Made by a program: the position numbers and the translations under genes
The notes under the pieces: generated by a model
Databases searched by the model: none
Seen by the model: only the letters and a program-made list of their open reading frames with translations
Told to the model about the DNA's origin: nothing
Shown here: in pieces, positions 13,624 through 20,012 of the stretch
Layout: every line of letters starts with the position of its first letter
Position numbering within the stretch: position 1 is the stretch's first letter
Source: Solobacterium sp.
GTDB lineage: Bacteria; Bacillota_I; Bacilli_A; Erysipelotrichales; Erysipelotrichaceae
Assembly: GCA_017543025.1 (NCBI GenBank)
Contig: JAFYGX010000200.1
Span: 1-20,012, forward strand
Direction: 5' to 3'
DNA length: 20,012 nucleotides

Positions 13624-14480
13624 TTCAGAAGCTCCGTAATATTCCGCATGATCCCGGCCGCAACATCCGGTTTGTTCATGGTATACAGATGGATATGCTT
13701 CACGCCGTTGGCAATCAGATCAACGATCTGCTGGGACGCATAGATGATTCCGGCCTGCTTCATCGCATCCGGATGATCGCCATAATGATCGACAATCGCC
13801 CGGAACCGTTCCGGCACATTTGTGGCAGAAAGCTGAATACTGCGCTTCAGCATTCTCGGATCCGTAATCGGCATGATTCCGGCGATGATCGGAACCCGGA
13901 TTCCGGCATCCCGGGCACGATAGAGGAAGTTGTAGAAAATATCGTTGTCAAAAAACATCTGGGTCGTCAGAAAGTCGCATCCTGCATCTACCTTCTGTTT
14001 CAGATAACGCATGTCTTCAATCTTGTTTCTGCTTTCCGGATGGCCTTCCGGATAACAGGCGCCTCCGATACAGAGATCCGTCTTTGCCTTGATATAGCGG
14101 ATCAGATCATCCGCATGACAGAAATCCTCGCTGAGACGACCGCCTTCCGGAAGATCACCGCGCAGCGCAAGAATATTTTCGATTCCATGTGCTTCATAGA
14201 AGGCAATCAGCTGATCCACTGTCGCTCTGTCTGCCGTCACACAGGTCAGATGCGGCAGGACGCAGACGCCGGTTTCCGTCTGCAGTGCGCGTGCAAGCTC
14301 GGAGGTAGCACCGATCGTGGTTCCGCCGGCACCGTATGTCACGCTGATAAAATCCGGCCGCAGCGTTGCGATTGTTTCTGCAGTCTTCTTTACCTGTTCA
14401 AATGCAGAAGCCTTTTTCGGAGGAAATACTTCCATTGAAAAGGTCACGTTCCCTTCGTTCAGCACATCATATATCTTCAT
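13620..14480 (-). CDS. metF: Methylenetetrahydrofolate reductase
   Basis: The 286-residue protein is an FAD-containing 5,10-methylenetetrahydrofolate reductase. It supplies the 5-methyl-THF that MetH, two genes downstream, consumes. Family signatures are FSMEVFPPK (14-22, catalytic Glu17), TYGAGG (48-53), HLTC (77-80), ILALRGD (103-109) and the later FLTTQMFFDN. Length is the usual short bacterial form without a regulatory domain. ATG at 14480 is chosen over the longer frame (14540) because AGAGGTG sits about 6 bases upstream. It is the first gene of the metF-reactivation-metH operon and ends in an ATGA overlap. No good promoter pair was identified, though the 138-base divergent gap to the activase contains inverted repeats. 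Confidence 0.95.
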   Translation of the reverse strand: MKIYDVLNEGNVTFSMEVFPPKKASAFEQVKKTAETIATLRPDFISVTYGAGGTTIGATSELARALQTETGVCVLPHLTCVTADRATVDQLIAFYEAHGIENILALRGDLPEGGRLSEDFCHADDLIRYIKAKTDLCIGGACYPEGHPESRNKIEDMRYLKQKVDAGCDFLTTQMFFDNDIFYNFLYRARDAGIRVPIIAGIMPITDPRMLKRSIQLSATNVPERFRAIVDHYGDHPDAMKQAGIIYASQQIVDLIANGVKHIHLYTMNKPDVAAGIMRNITELLK

Positions 14481-14572
14481 AAGCAGCACCTCTGTTTCAT
14501 ACTCACTATGGTACCGGTTTTTCGGTTCTGAAAAAAGCATAAAACCGGATTATGCAGGTCAGAAGAGTACGC

Positions 14573-14586
14573 TTCTGTTTACAGAA
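14573..14586. promoter_or_regulatory. Palindrome, possible operator
   Basis: TTCTGT-TT-ACAGAA is a palindrome with 6-bp arms around a 2-base centre. It overlaps the candidate -35 (TTTACA, 14578-14583) of the activase gene, a typical place for a repressor site. The regulator is unknown. Confidence 0.35.
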
Positions 14587-14607
14587 AATGAACCTCTGAA
14601 GTACACT
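14578..14607 (+). promoter_or_regulatory. Candidate promoter of the activase operon
   Basis: TTTACA (14578-14583) and TACACT (14602-14607) are 18 bp apart. Transcription would begin near 14614, only about 5 bases before the ATG at 14619. That would make the mRNA nearly leaderless, in keeping with the absence of a good Shine-Dalgarno. Confidence 0.4.
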
Positions 14608-14618
14608 TTAAAAAGAGT

Positions 14619-15524
14619 ATGAACGCAGAGAAAGCACTTGTATTTGATACCAGACGATTTGCCGTACACGATGGTTCCGGCATCCGGACAACGGTATTTT
14701 TCAAAGGCTGCGGAATGCGGTGCCGCTGGTGTCAGAATCCGGAAGGACTCTCATCTGACCGCCGGATTCTCTGGCTCGGCAATTCCTGCATTCACTGCGG
14801 TTCCTGTGCTAAGGCCGCAGTTACACAGCAGATGGATTTCAGAGATGGTTCGCCAATCCTGAACCTGAGCTTCTGCGGCTCATTTGACAATCTGATTCAG
14901 GCGTGTCCTGCGGGTGCGATCCGCTATGACAGCCAGTGGTATACCGTCGAAGAGCTGATTCAGGAAATCCGCAGAGATGAAGTATTCTTCCGTTATGGCG
15001 GCGGCGTCACCTTCTCCGGCGGCGAACCGCTTCTGCAGAAGGACTTTCTGATAGAATGTCTGAACCAATGCCGGAGCCTCGGTATTTCAACCGCAGCGGA
15101 AAGCGCACTGTATGTTCCGCCAGCTGCACTTCAGGCAGCAGTCTCCGGACTCAGTGAACTGTTTGCGGACTTCAAATGTTACAGCGATTCTCTTCATCGT
15201 TCCTTTACCGGCGTTTCCAATCAGCTGATCAGAGAAAACCTGATCTGGATCCTCGAACATGCAGAGATCCCTGTAACTGTACGGACGCCGCTGATTCCCG
15301 GCTATACCGCCACCGAAGAAAACATTGCCGCAATTGCCGGATTTCTTGCCGGCCATAATCCGCATGTCACATATGAGCTTCTGAATTACAACGAGCTTGC
15401 CCCGGCAAAGTATTCTCTGATGGGAACCGTCTATGAACCCGGTGAGCGAAAACGGTTCAGCAGTGCCGATATGGAACGATTTCGCAGGATTGCCGCAGAA
15501 AAAGGGTTGTACAATGTCATATAG
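14619..15524 (+). CDS. Glycyl-radical enzyme activating protein (radical SAM)
   Basis: The 301-residue protein is a radical-SAM activase of the PflA/YjjW class that installs the glycyl radical on a partner enzyme. It has the N-terminal FDTRRFAVHDGSGIRTTVFFKGC block, CxxxCxxC at Cys31/35/38, GGEP at 134-137, and the expected C-terminal half. The ferredoxin-like insert is degenerate. Motif 1 keeps Cys57, Cys60 and Cys63 but has Ala67 for the fourth Cys. Motif 2 keeps Cys86 and Cys96, with Phe89 and Leu92 at the middle positions. Ligands of one cluster (57, 60, 63, 96) therefore remain while the other is lost. No glycyl-radical enzyme gene lies in the window, so the substrate is unknown. The transaldolase gene starts 11 bases after its stop, an arrangement resembling enterobacterial pfl-like loci. 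Confidence 0.9.
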   Translation: MNAEKALVFDTRRFAVHDGSGIRTTVFFKGCGMRCRWCQNPEGLSSDRRILWLGNSCIHCGSCAKAAVTQQMDFRDGSPILNLSFCGSFDNLIQACPAGAIRYDSQWYTVEELIQEIRRDEVFFRYGGGVTFSGGEPLLQKDFLIECLNQCRSLGISTAAESALYVPPAALQAAVSGLSELFADFKCYSDSLHRSFTGVSNQLIRENLIWILEHAEIPVTVRTPLIPGYTATEENIAAIAGFLAGHNPHVTYELLNYNELAPAKYSLMGTVYEPGERKRFSSADMERFRRIAAEKGLYNVI

Positions 15525-15535
15525 AGGTGAAATAC

Positions 15536-16219
15536 ATGAAATTACTGATCGATACAGCAGATCTCAGCGAGATCGAAGAAGCAGTTCATTTCTTTCCCAT
15601 TGACGGCGTTACCTGCAACCCTTCCATCATAAAAAAGAGCGCCCCTGAAAAATTCTTTCCGCATGTACGGAAGATGCGCAGTATCATCGGAAGAGACCGC
15701 ACGCTCCATATCCAGGTCGTCGCGGAAGACAGCGAAACACAGCTGAAGGAAGCAGAACGGCTGTTCCGGGAAGTTGATGAAGATGTTTACATCAAGGTTC
15801 CCGTCACACTGGAAGGCCTCCGGACGATCCGCATTCTCAGGGAAAACGGGCACCATGTGACTGCGACTGCGGTATATGACCTGATGCAGGCCTATATGGC
15901 AATGCATGCCGGGGCAGAATATATCGCCGTCTATTACAACCGGGTTGTGACACTGGGCGGCGATGCGAATGAGCTGATCCGCAAAGCGGAAGAACGGATT
16001 GCGATTGACGATTATCCCGGCATGATTCTCGGTGCCAGCTTCCACAGTGTCGGACAGGTACGGGAATGCATCGCCTGCGGTGCAGGTTCACTGACCGTTC
16101 CTCTCTCCCTGCTGAAAGCAACCTACGCCAACCGCAGTATCAGCGGAGCGGTATCCGATTTCACAGCTGACTGGGAATCTCTTTACGGCAAGGGCACAAA
16201 CCTGCTCAATGTGGAATAG
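15536..16219 (+). CDS. Fructose-6-phosphate aldolase-like transaldolase (FSA/TalC family)
   Basis: The 227-residue protein is a small class I aldolase of the transaldolase superfamily (FSA/TalC group). Seen motifs are MKLLIDTADL (Asp6), GVTCNPSII (24-32), YIKVPVT with the Schiff-base Lys87, the TATAVYD strand, and YYNRV (133-137). Length fits this short group rather than full-size transaldolases. ATG at 15536 is set by AGAGGTG ending 6 bases upstream; a GTG at 15527 is part of that site. Members either split fructose-6-phosphate or act as transaldolases; motif reading cannot tell which. Its coupling to a glycyl-radical activase echoes E. coli talC/fsaA neighbourhoods. A strong terminator follows. 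Confidence 0.92.
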   Translation: MKLLIDTADLSEIEEAVHFFPIDGVTCNPSIIKKSAPEKFFPHVRKMRSIIGRDRTLHIQVVAEDSETQLKEAERLFREVDEDVYIKVPVTLEGLRTIRILRENGHHVTATAVYDLMQAYMAMHAGAEYIAVYYNRVVTLGGDANELIRKAEERIAIDDYPGMILGASFHSVGQVRECIACGAGSLTVPLSLLKATYANRSISGAVSDFTADWESLYGKGTNLLNVE

Positions 16220-16231
16220 GCAGAAATATGC

Positions 16232-16267
16232 AAACGGAAGAACCTCCTGCACATTCTTCCGTTTTTT
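16232..16267 (+). terminator. Terminator after transaldolase gene
   Basis: A perfect 11-bp stem, AAACGGAAGAA (16232-16242) with TTCTTCCGTTT (16254-16264), has an 11-base loop and six T following on the plus strand. The GNAT-M32 gene ends only 9 bases further on the opposite strand and may use it weakly from the other side. Confidence 0.88.
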
Positions 16268-16275
16268 CATGCATT

Positions 16276-18309
16276 TTACAGCTGATAAAGCGCGGTATAT
16301 TTTTCTTCCAGATAATCGAAGTAGAGTTCCGGATCAAATTCCTTTCCGGTCGCCATCCGTATGATTTCATTCGCATCATATCTTGCGCCGTATTTCTGAA
16401 CATGTTCTTTCAGCCAGTTCATACAGTCCGTATAGCGGCCTTCCGCAAGTGCCCTGTCCACATCCATATCCTGCTTCATCGCCTGATAGAACTGTGCGGC
16501 ATAGGCACTGCCCAGCGCATAGGTCGGAAAATAGCCGAAGGAGCCGTCGGACCAGTGCACATCCTGCAGGATCCCCTCTGCATCATTCCTGATATCGATT
16601 CCGAGATATTCCCGGTATTTTTCATTCCATACCCGATTCAGCCCTTCGGTCGAAAGCGCTCCGCTGAATAGCCCCTTTTCCAGCTCATAGCGGATCAGGA
16701 TATGAACCGGATAGGTCAGTTCATCCGCTTCTGTGCGAACCGGCGACGGTACGGATACATTGACTGCCCTTACAAATTCATTCAGGGAACAGTTCTTTAA
16801 TTGCCCGGGAAATACCTCCTGCAGCACAGGGTACAGGTAAGTCCAGAACGAAGCGGACCGGCCAAGATAGTTTTCGCAGAATCTGGATTGTGATTCGTGC
16901 ATGCCGTTCGACATCCCGTTCGCGAGAATTCCGCCCTCATAGCGCGGGTCCGTATTGTGTTCATACCATGCATGTCCGGTTTCATGAATGGTAGAAAACA
17001 CCGCGCTCATCGGATTATCTTCCAGATATTTCGTTGTTGTACGGCAGTCATTCTGACAGATCGAGCTGGTAAACGGATGTTCCGTTTCATTCTGATACCC
17101 CCAGGAAGGGTCGAATCCAAGCACCTTCAGCAGCACTTCCTCCACCCATTTCTTCTGCGTATGCACCGGGTATTTCTGAAACAGAACGGACGAGTCGATC
17201 TGTCCGGCTTCCGTCACCTTTCGGATCAGCGGCAGAACCCGTTCTTTTACCCTCGCAAAGAACCGGTCATACCCCGCCATGTTCATGCCGGTTTCATTAT
17301 CATCCAGCAGCTGATCATAAGCAGAATCACTCCTGCCGCGGCAGGCACAGAATTCCGTTTTCCATCGGATCATTTTCTTCAGATGCGGCTCAAAGAGGGA
17401 ATAATTGCTTTCATTCTTTGCCTTCAGCCAGGCAGTATATGACGCATTGGCATCCTTCTGAAATTCAACATACTGCTCCTTCGGAATCACCAGCAGCTTT
17501 TCCAGATCCCGCCGGTACAGTTTCGCTTCTTTTCTGAGATCCGCATCCGCATTGTCCTGAGACGAGAGCACTTCGAGTACAGGAAGAATCTTCGGATCCG
17601 TGCGGATCGAAAACGCCTCTCCTTCAAGATATGCCTGGCGGCTGTCGCGGTAATCCGCACCGGATTCCGGGGCAACGGTCATGCGGTCAACCAGGATGAT
17701 CGAAAGCGCCATGTCATATGCAGAACAGCGGAATTTCCACGCATCATAGCGCTGTTTCACTTCATCCATACCCGCATGGTTTCGCAGCCATTCCGCCCTT
17801 GTCAATGCATTGACATGACCGATGCGGGTTTCATGCATCAGAGGAACCTCAACGTCTTTCGTGGTCCACTGGTAATTGAATCCGCACTTTTCCTGTACCC
17901 GCCGGGACCTGTCGTTTCCGTCATAATAACCGGCCCATACCTTCCTCATTCCGAGTGTTTCAAACGCATGGCGGAGAATCGCCTCCGCCGCCTCTGTCAT
18001 ATATCCCTGCCCCCAGTACGGTTTGGCGATCCAGTAGCCGATCTCGCACTCGTCTTCCCGGTCTGAAAAATCCGTATGACCGCGCAGCTTCAGTTCCACG
18101 GCGCCGATCACAGTTCCTTCCGGCCTGAGACATACCGCATACGCTTCCGGCCCGTTCAGAACATTTCGGATGACATTTCTGCTTTCCTCAGCGCTTTGAT
18201 GCGGCGGCCAGCCGGCAATCGGCCCCACATCGGGGTCACATGCCCAGCAATACAGCTGTTCTGCATCCGTTTCCTCCCATCTGCGCAGGTTCAGTCGTTC
18301 AGTTTCCAT
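16276..18309 (-). CDS. GNAT acetyltransferase fused to M32 metallocarboxypeptidase
   Basis: One continuous frame of 677 residues holds two complete enzymes. Residues 1-175 are a RimJ/RimL-like GNAT N-acetyltransferase (METERLNLRRWEETDAEQL; acetyl-CoA loop PYWGQGYMTEAAE at 97-109; MRKVWAGY). Residues 181-677 are a full-length (about 497 residue) M32 zinc carboxypeptidase. It shows HPF (411-413), DCRTT (421-425), HETGH (442-446), HESQSRF with Glu472 (471-477), VRTEAD (524-529) and GILQDVHW (579-586), all the M32 signatures in order. M32 enzymes trim C-terminal residues of peptides. At the junction, near Met181, there is no stop and no Shine-Dalgarno, so a true fusion is likely. ATG 18309 follows AGGAGG by 7 bases and shares one base with the preceding stop (TGATG). 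It is last in the operon. No signal peptide, so cytoplasmic. Confidence 0.9.
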   Translation of the reverse strand: METERLNLRRWEETDAEQLYCWACDPDVGPIAGWPPHQSAEESRNVIRNVLNGPEAYAVCLRPEGTVIGAVELKLRGHTDFSDREDECEIGYWIAKPYWGQGYMTEAAEAILRHAFETLGMRKVWAGYYDGNDRSRRVQEKCGFNYQWTTKDVEVPLMHETRIGHVNALTRAEWLRNHAGMDEVKQRYDAWKFRCSAYDMALSIILVDRMTVAPESGADYRDSRQAYLEGEAFSIRTDPKILPVLEVLSSQDNADADLRKEAKLYRRDLEKLLVIPKEQYVEFQKDANASYTAWLKAKNESNYSLFEPHLKKMIRWKTEFCACRGRSDSAYDQLLDDNETGMNMAGYDRFFARVKERVLPLIRKVTEAGQIDSSVLFQKYPVHTQKKWVEEVLLKVLGFDPSWGYQNETEHPFTSSICQNDCRTTTKYLEDNPMSAVFSTIHETGHAWYEHNTDPRYEGGILANGMSNGMHESQSRFCENYLGRSASFWTYLYPVLQEVFPGQLKNCSLNEFVRAVNVSVPSPVRTEADELTYPVHILIRYELEKGLFSGALSTEGLNRVWNEKYREYLGIDIRNDAEGILQDVHWSDGSFGYFPTYALGSAYAAQFYQAMKQDMDVDRALAEGRYTDCMNWLKEHVQKYGARYDANEIIRMATGKEFDPELYFDYLEEKYTALYQL

Positions 18310-19121
18310 CAATGATCCTCCTTCAGAAAGCGGATTACCCGCTGATTAAATGTTCTTTCTTCTTCATACGCCGCATGTCCGAGACCTCTGCAGCAGTACA
18401 GCTGACTCCGGGGTATCAGCCGGTGAAGTTCCTCTGAACCCTCAAAGCCGACAGTCCGATCAGATTCTCCGCCGATGATCAGTACCGGACAGGTGATCTT
18501 CTTCGCCTTTTCCCTTCCGTTAAAGTTCAGAATCGCATGTGCATTGGCCAGAAACCGGCGATAGTTTTCCGGTTTTCCGATCCGCCCAAGCAAAGGGTAC
18601 ATCAGTCGGATGTTCCGCAGTCTGGATTCGGAATACATATGTTCAGCCGAATCGATCATCAGCTGCTTATGATCACCTGCTTCCGCATATCCGATCCATC
18701 GCTGCAGATTCGCCTGAATCAGCGGATTTACACATGGTGCACTCACCGCAATAACCAGCTTCTCCACCAGTTCCGGATGATCTGCGGCAAGCATCAGTGC
18801 AATCATTCCGCCCTGGGATACGCCGAGAACCGACACGCTCCGTTTCCCGATCATCCTGATCACAGCCGCCTGATCTTCCGCCATTTCCGCAATGGTAAAG
18901 TGATCGGGAAGGTTAGCTCTGCGGCTGAATACAGAAACGGTAAAGGAATCGGAAAATTCCCGGTACATCCATGACAGCGGCAGCGCTTTTCCCTCTGTCG
19001 TCGTCAGCCCGTCGGATAATCCCGGCAGTATAATCAGTTCATTTTCGCCATGCCCGAATGAGGCATACGCCATCTCATCCGGACCGAAGTTCACCCTGCA
19101 GTTATGTATGTTCAGACGCAT
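18309..19121 (-). CDS. Alpha/beta hydrolase
   Basis: The 270-residue protein has an alpha/beta-hydrolase fold. The nucleophile elbow GVSQGG places Ser102; the acid Asp221 lies in IGGESDRTVG; the base His249 lies in GLGHAAY. The oxyanion region is LPGLSDG (32-38). There is no signal peptide, so it is cytoplasmic. The substrate cannot be read from sequence; esterase, lipase-like or C-C hydrolase roles are all open. It starts 12 bases after the methyltransferase gene with AAAGGAAA upstream, and its stop shares a base with the GNAT-M32 start. It therefore belongs to the four-gene operon. Confidence 0.88.
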   Translation of the reverse strand: MRLNIHNCRVNFGPDEMAYASFGHGENELIILPGLSDGLTTTEGKALPLSWMYREFSDSFTVSVFSRRANLPDHFTIAEMAEDQAAVIRMIGKRSVSVLGVSQGGMIALMLAADHPELVEKLVIAVSAPCVNPLIQANLQRWIGYAEAGDHKQLMIDSAEHMYSESRLRNIRLMYPLLGRIGKPENYRRFLANAHAILNFNGREKAKKITCPVLIIGGESDRTVGFEGSEELHRLIPRSQLYCCRGLGHAAYEEERTFNQRVIRFLKEDH

Positions 19122-19133
19122 CCTGCTTTCCTT

Positions 19134-19805
19134 TCACCAGATAAACGGAATCACTTTGTACCGGACCCGCTTCCGGTAGTCTTCATATCCTGCCAGCCCC
19201 TGTGTCAGAACTTCTTCTTCATTGGCGATCCGCTTTGCGATAATCGGCAGATACAGCAGCGAAATCAGAAACGACCACGGACTGCCGAGCACAATGGGCA
19301 TGGACAGAAAGAGGATCAGCGTACTGAGATACATCGGATGCCGGACGATTCCATAAAGACCGGTATCGATCACCTTCTGATTCTCCTGTACTTCAATCGT
19401 CCGGGAAAGATATTCATTTTCCCGCAGCACCTCGGCATACATTGCATACCCAAGCAGAAAGACAATAGCGGCGATATAAGACCATGATTCCGGCAGCACC
19501 AGCCACTGAAACCGGTAATTCAGTCCGGCCGTAATGAATGATGAAAGAAACATGAGTCCGCTCCACAGGATTACCTGCTTCTGTTCCGTCTGCTCTTCCT
19601 TCGCGTTCAGCCGTTTCTTCAGAAGCTCCGGGGCTTTCCGCATCATCACAAGACCTGCAATGAACATCGGCACAAACAGGATTCCCATCAGCAGCCACGC
19701 CTGCGGCCAGTGCAGGGTGCCGGCACTGCAGAACAGCACCACTCCCATCAGCACCACTCCGCTGAAAAAACGTACCATCGCGGAGCCAAACAGTTTACGA
19801 TCCAT
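19134..19805 (-). CDS. Isoprenylcysteine carboxyl methyltransferase-family membrane protein
   Basis: The 223-residue protein is an integral membrane methyltransferase of the ICMT/PEMT-like group. Hydrophobic segments lie at about 10-29, 36-55, 79-98, 108-125 and 159-190. The AdoMet-binding hallmark GLYGIVRHPMYLS spans 149-161, with Arg155-His156-Pro157. A second conserved part at the end is RIANEEEVL...YEDYRKRVRYKVIPFIW, with Glu197. Bacterial members have few known substrates; prenylated cysteines are not expected, and lipids or small molecules are more likely. The start overlaps the upstream Nudix gene by 11 bases, with AGGAAGGA before the ATG. Position in the operon suggests coupled expression, not a clear function. 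Confidence 0.85.
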   Translation of the reverse strand: MDRKLFGSAMVRFFSGVVLMGVVLFCSAGTLHWPQAWLLMGILFVPMFIAGLVMMRKAPELLKKRLNAKEEQTEQKQVILWSGLMFLSSFITAGLNYRFQWLVLPESWSYIAAIVFLLGYAMYAEVLRENEYLSRTIEVQENQKVIDTGLYGIVRHPMYLSTLILFLSMPIVLGSPWSFLISLLYLPIIAKRIANEEEVLTQGLAGYEDYRKRVRYKVIPFIW

Positions 19806-20012
19806 AAGTCTTCATTCCTTCCTGTGTAACAATATGTCTGACGCCTTTCCGGTTCCGGTTCAGTTCCCTGCGGAAAAACTCCGGATACAGTTTTACCGGC
19901 TCTTCCGGATCCACCCAGCGCAGGTATTCCCGGACCCCATCTTCCGTATGACTTCCGGATACGGGCGAAAAGTCCTGCGGTACTTTCATGTAGAAGAAAA
20001 AGGATATCTCAT
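19795..20012 (-). CDS. Nudix hydrolase, C-terminal fragment
   Basis: The minus-strand frame is open to the right edge, reading EISFFFYMKVPQDF before the first internal Met, so this is the end of a longer gene and not a small one. About 70 residues are visible. They resemble the C-terminal region of Nudix hydrolases: the FFFYMKV strand, LRWVDPEE for the W-(V/I)-P-L-E-like turn, LYPEFFRREL, and HIVTQEG at the end. The Nudix box itself (GX5EX7REUXEEXGU) lies outside the window, so the family call is from the tail only. It overlaps the next gene by 11 bases and leads the visible operon. Confidence 0.6.
   Translation of the reverse strand, partial: EISFFFYMKVPQDFSPVSGSHTEDGVREYLRWVDPEEPVKLYPEFFRRELNRNRKGVRHIVTQEGMKTYGS

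Larger units (their letters stand above)
14481..14618. other. Divergent control region, metF operon / activase
   Basis: This 138-base gap contains several inverted repeats: CCGGTTTT (14514-14521) with AAAACCGG (14541-14548), CAGAAG (14560-14565) with CTTCTG (14572-14577), and the tight palindrome at 14573-14586. In the minus-strand RNA the first pair would form a leader hairpin ahead of metF. Its size and sequence do not fit AdoMet, cobalamin or T-box riboswitches. Confidence 0.45.

Noticed and set aside
14481..14618. AdoMet or cobalamin riboswitch, or T-box, ahead of metF
   Set aside because: The gap is only 138 bases and lacks the conserved cores of these classes; it shows only short inverted repeats.
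17755..17785. Separate start for the M32 peptidase at the internal Met181
   Set aside because: There is no stop codon in the GNAT frame and no Shine-Dalgarno ahead of the Met, so two genes are not supported by the sequence.
19795..19989. A separate 64-residue protein starting at the Met at 19989
   Set aside because: The frame stays open upstream to the window edge, and the residues there continue a Nudix-like strand, so it is the end of a larger gene.
1..20012. CRISPR array near the CARF-HEPN gene
   Set aside because: No regularly spaced direct repeats of 20-40 bases were found on reading the intergenic regions, all of which are short.

Overview
This window looks like the chromosome of a Bacillota (Firmicutes) bacterium with roughly balanced base composition. 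The evidence is Shine-Dalgarno sites of the AGGAGG/GAGGTG type, rho-independent terminators between transcription units, and gene types common in gut fermenters: a uronate pathway, a FeoA-FeoB fusion, a cobalamin-dependent methionine synthase with a detached reactivation domain, and a glycyl-radical activase. Erysipelotrichia is my best guess for the class, from general impression only. I see no rRNA, tRNA, CRISPR array, insertion sequence or phage gene.

Layout. Bases 1-2101 (+) hold the end of a tagaturonate reductase (uxaB) and a complete altronate dehydratase (uxaA). They converge on a minus-strand RpiB/LacAB-family isomerase (2405-3040) of the kind that works on unsaturated uronates (DhuI type), so the two ends join one uronate theme. 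Next on the minus strand is a 754-residue protein (3075-5339). I read it as a CARF-like Rossmann domain plus a HEPN ribonuclease domain (Csx1/Csm6/TM1812-like) with a long charged tail, sitting alone with its own promoter and no cas genes around it. Upstream of it are a FeoA-FeoB ferrous iron transporter (5542-7902) and a small zinc-ribbon protein (8005-8241).

At 8834-8987 a compact divergent promoter region separates the HU nucleoid protein gene (minus) from a GH32 sucrose-6-phosphate hydrolase/invertase (plus). A bidirectional terminator divides that gene from a minus-strand methionine operon, metF - MetH reactivation domain - metH (14480 to 10535), joined by two ATGA overlaps. Divergent from it are a glycyl-radical-enzyme activase and a fructose-6-phosphate aldolase-like transaldolase (14619-16219). 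The right end is a tight minus-strand operon: a Nudix hydrolase (cut by the window edge), an isoprenylcysteine methyltransferase-family membrane protein, an alpha/beta hydrolase, and an unusual single-ORF fusion of a GNAT acetyltransferase with a complete M32 metallocarboxypeptidase.

Most worth a second look: the orphan CARF-HEPN protein with its tail and hairpin leader; the GNAT-M32 fusion; and the activase whose ferredoxin-like insert has kept the ligands of one cluster and lost those of the other. All assignments come from reading motifs by eye; no database search was run.
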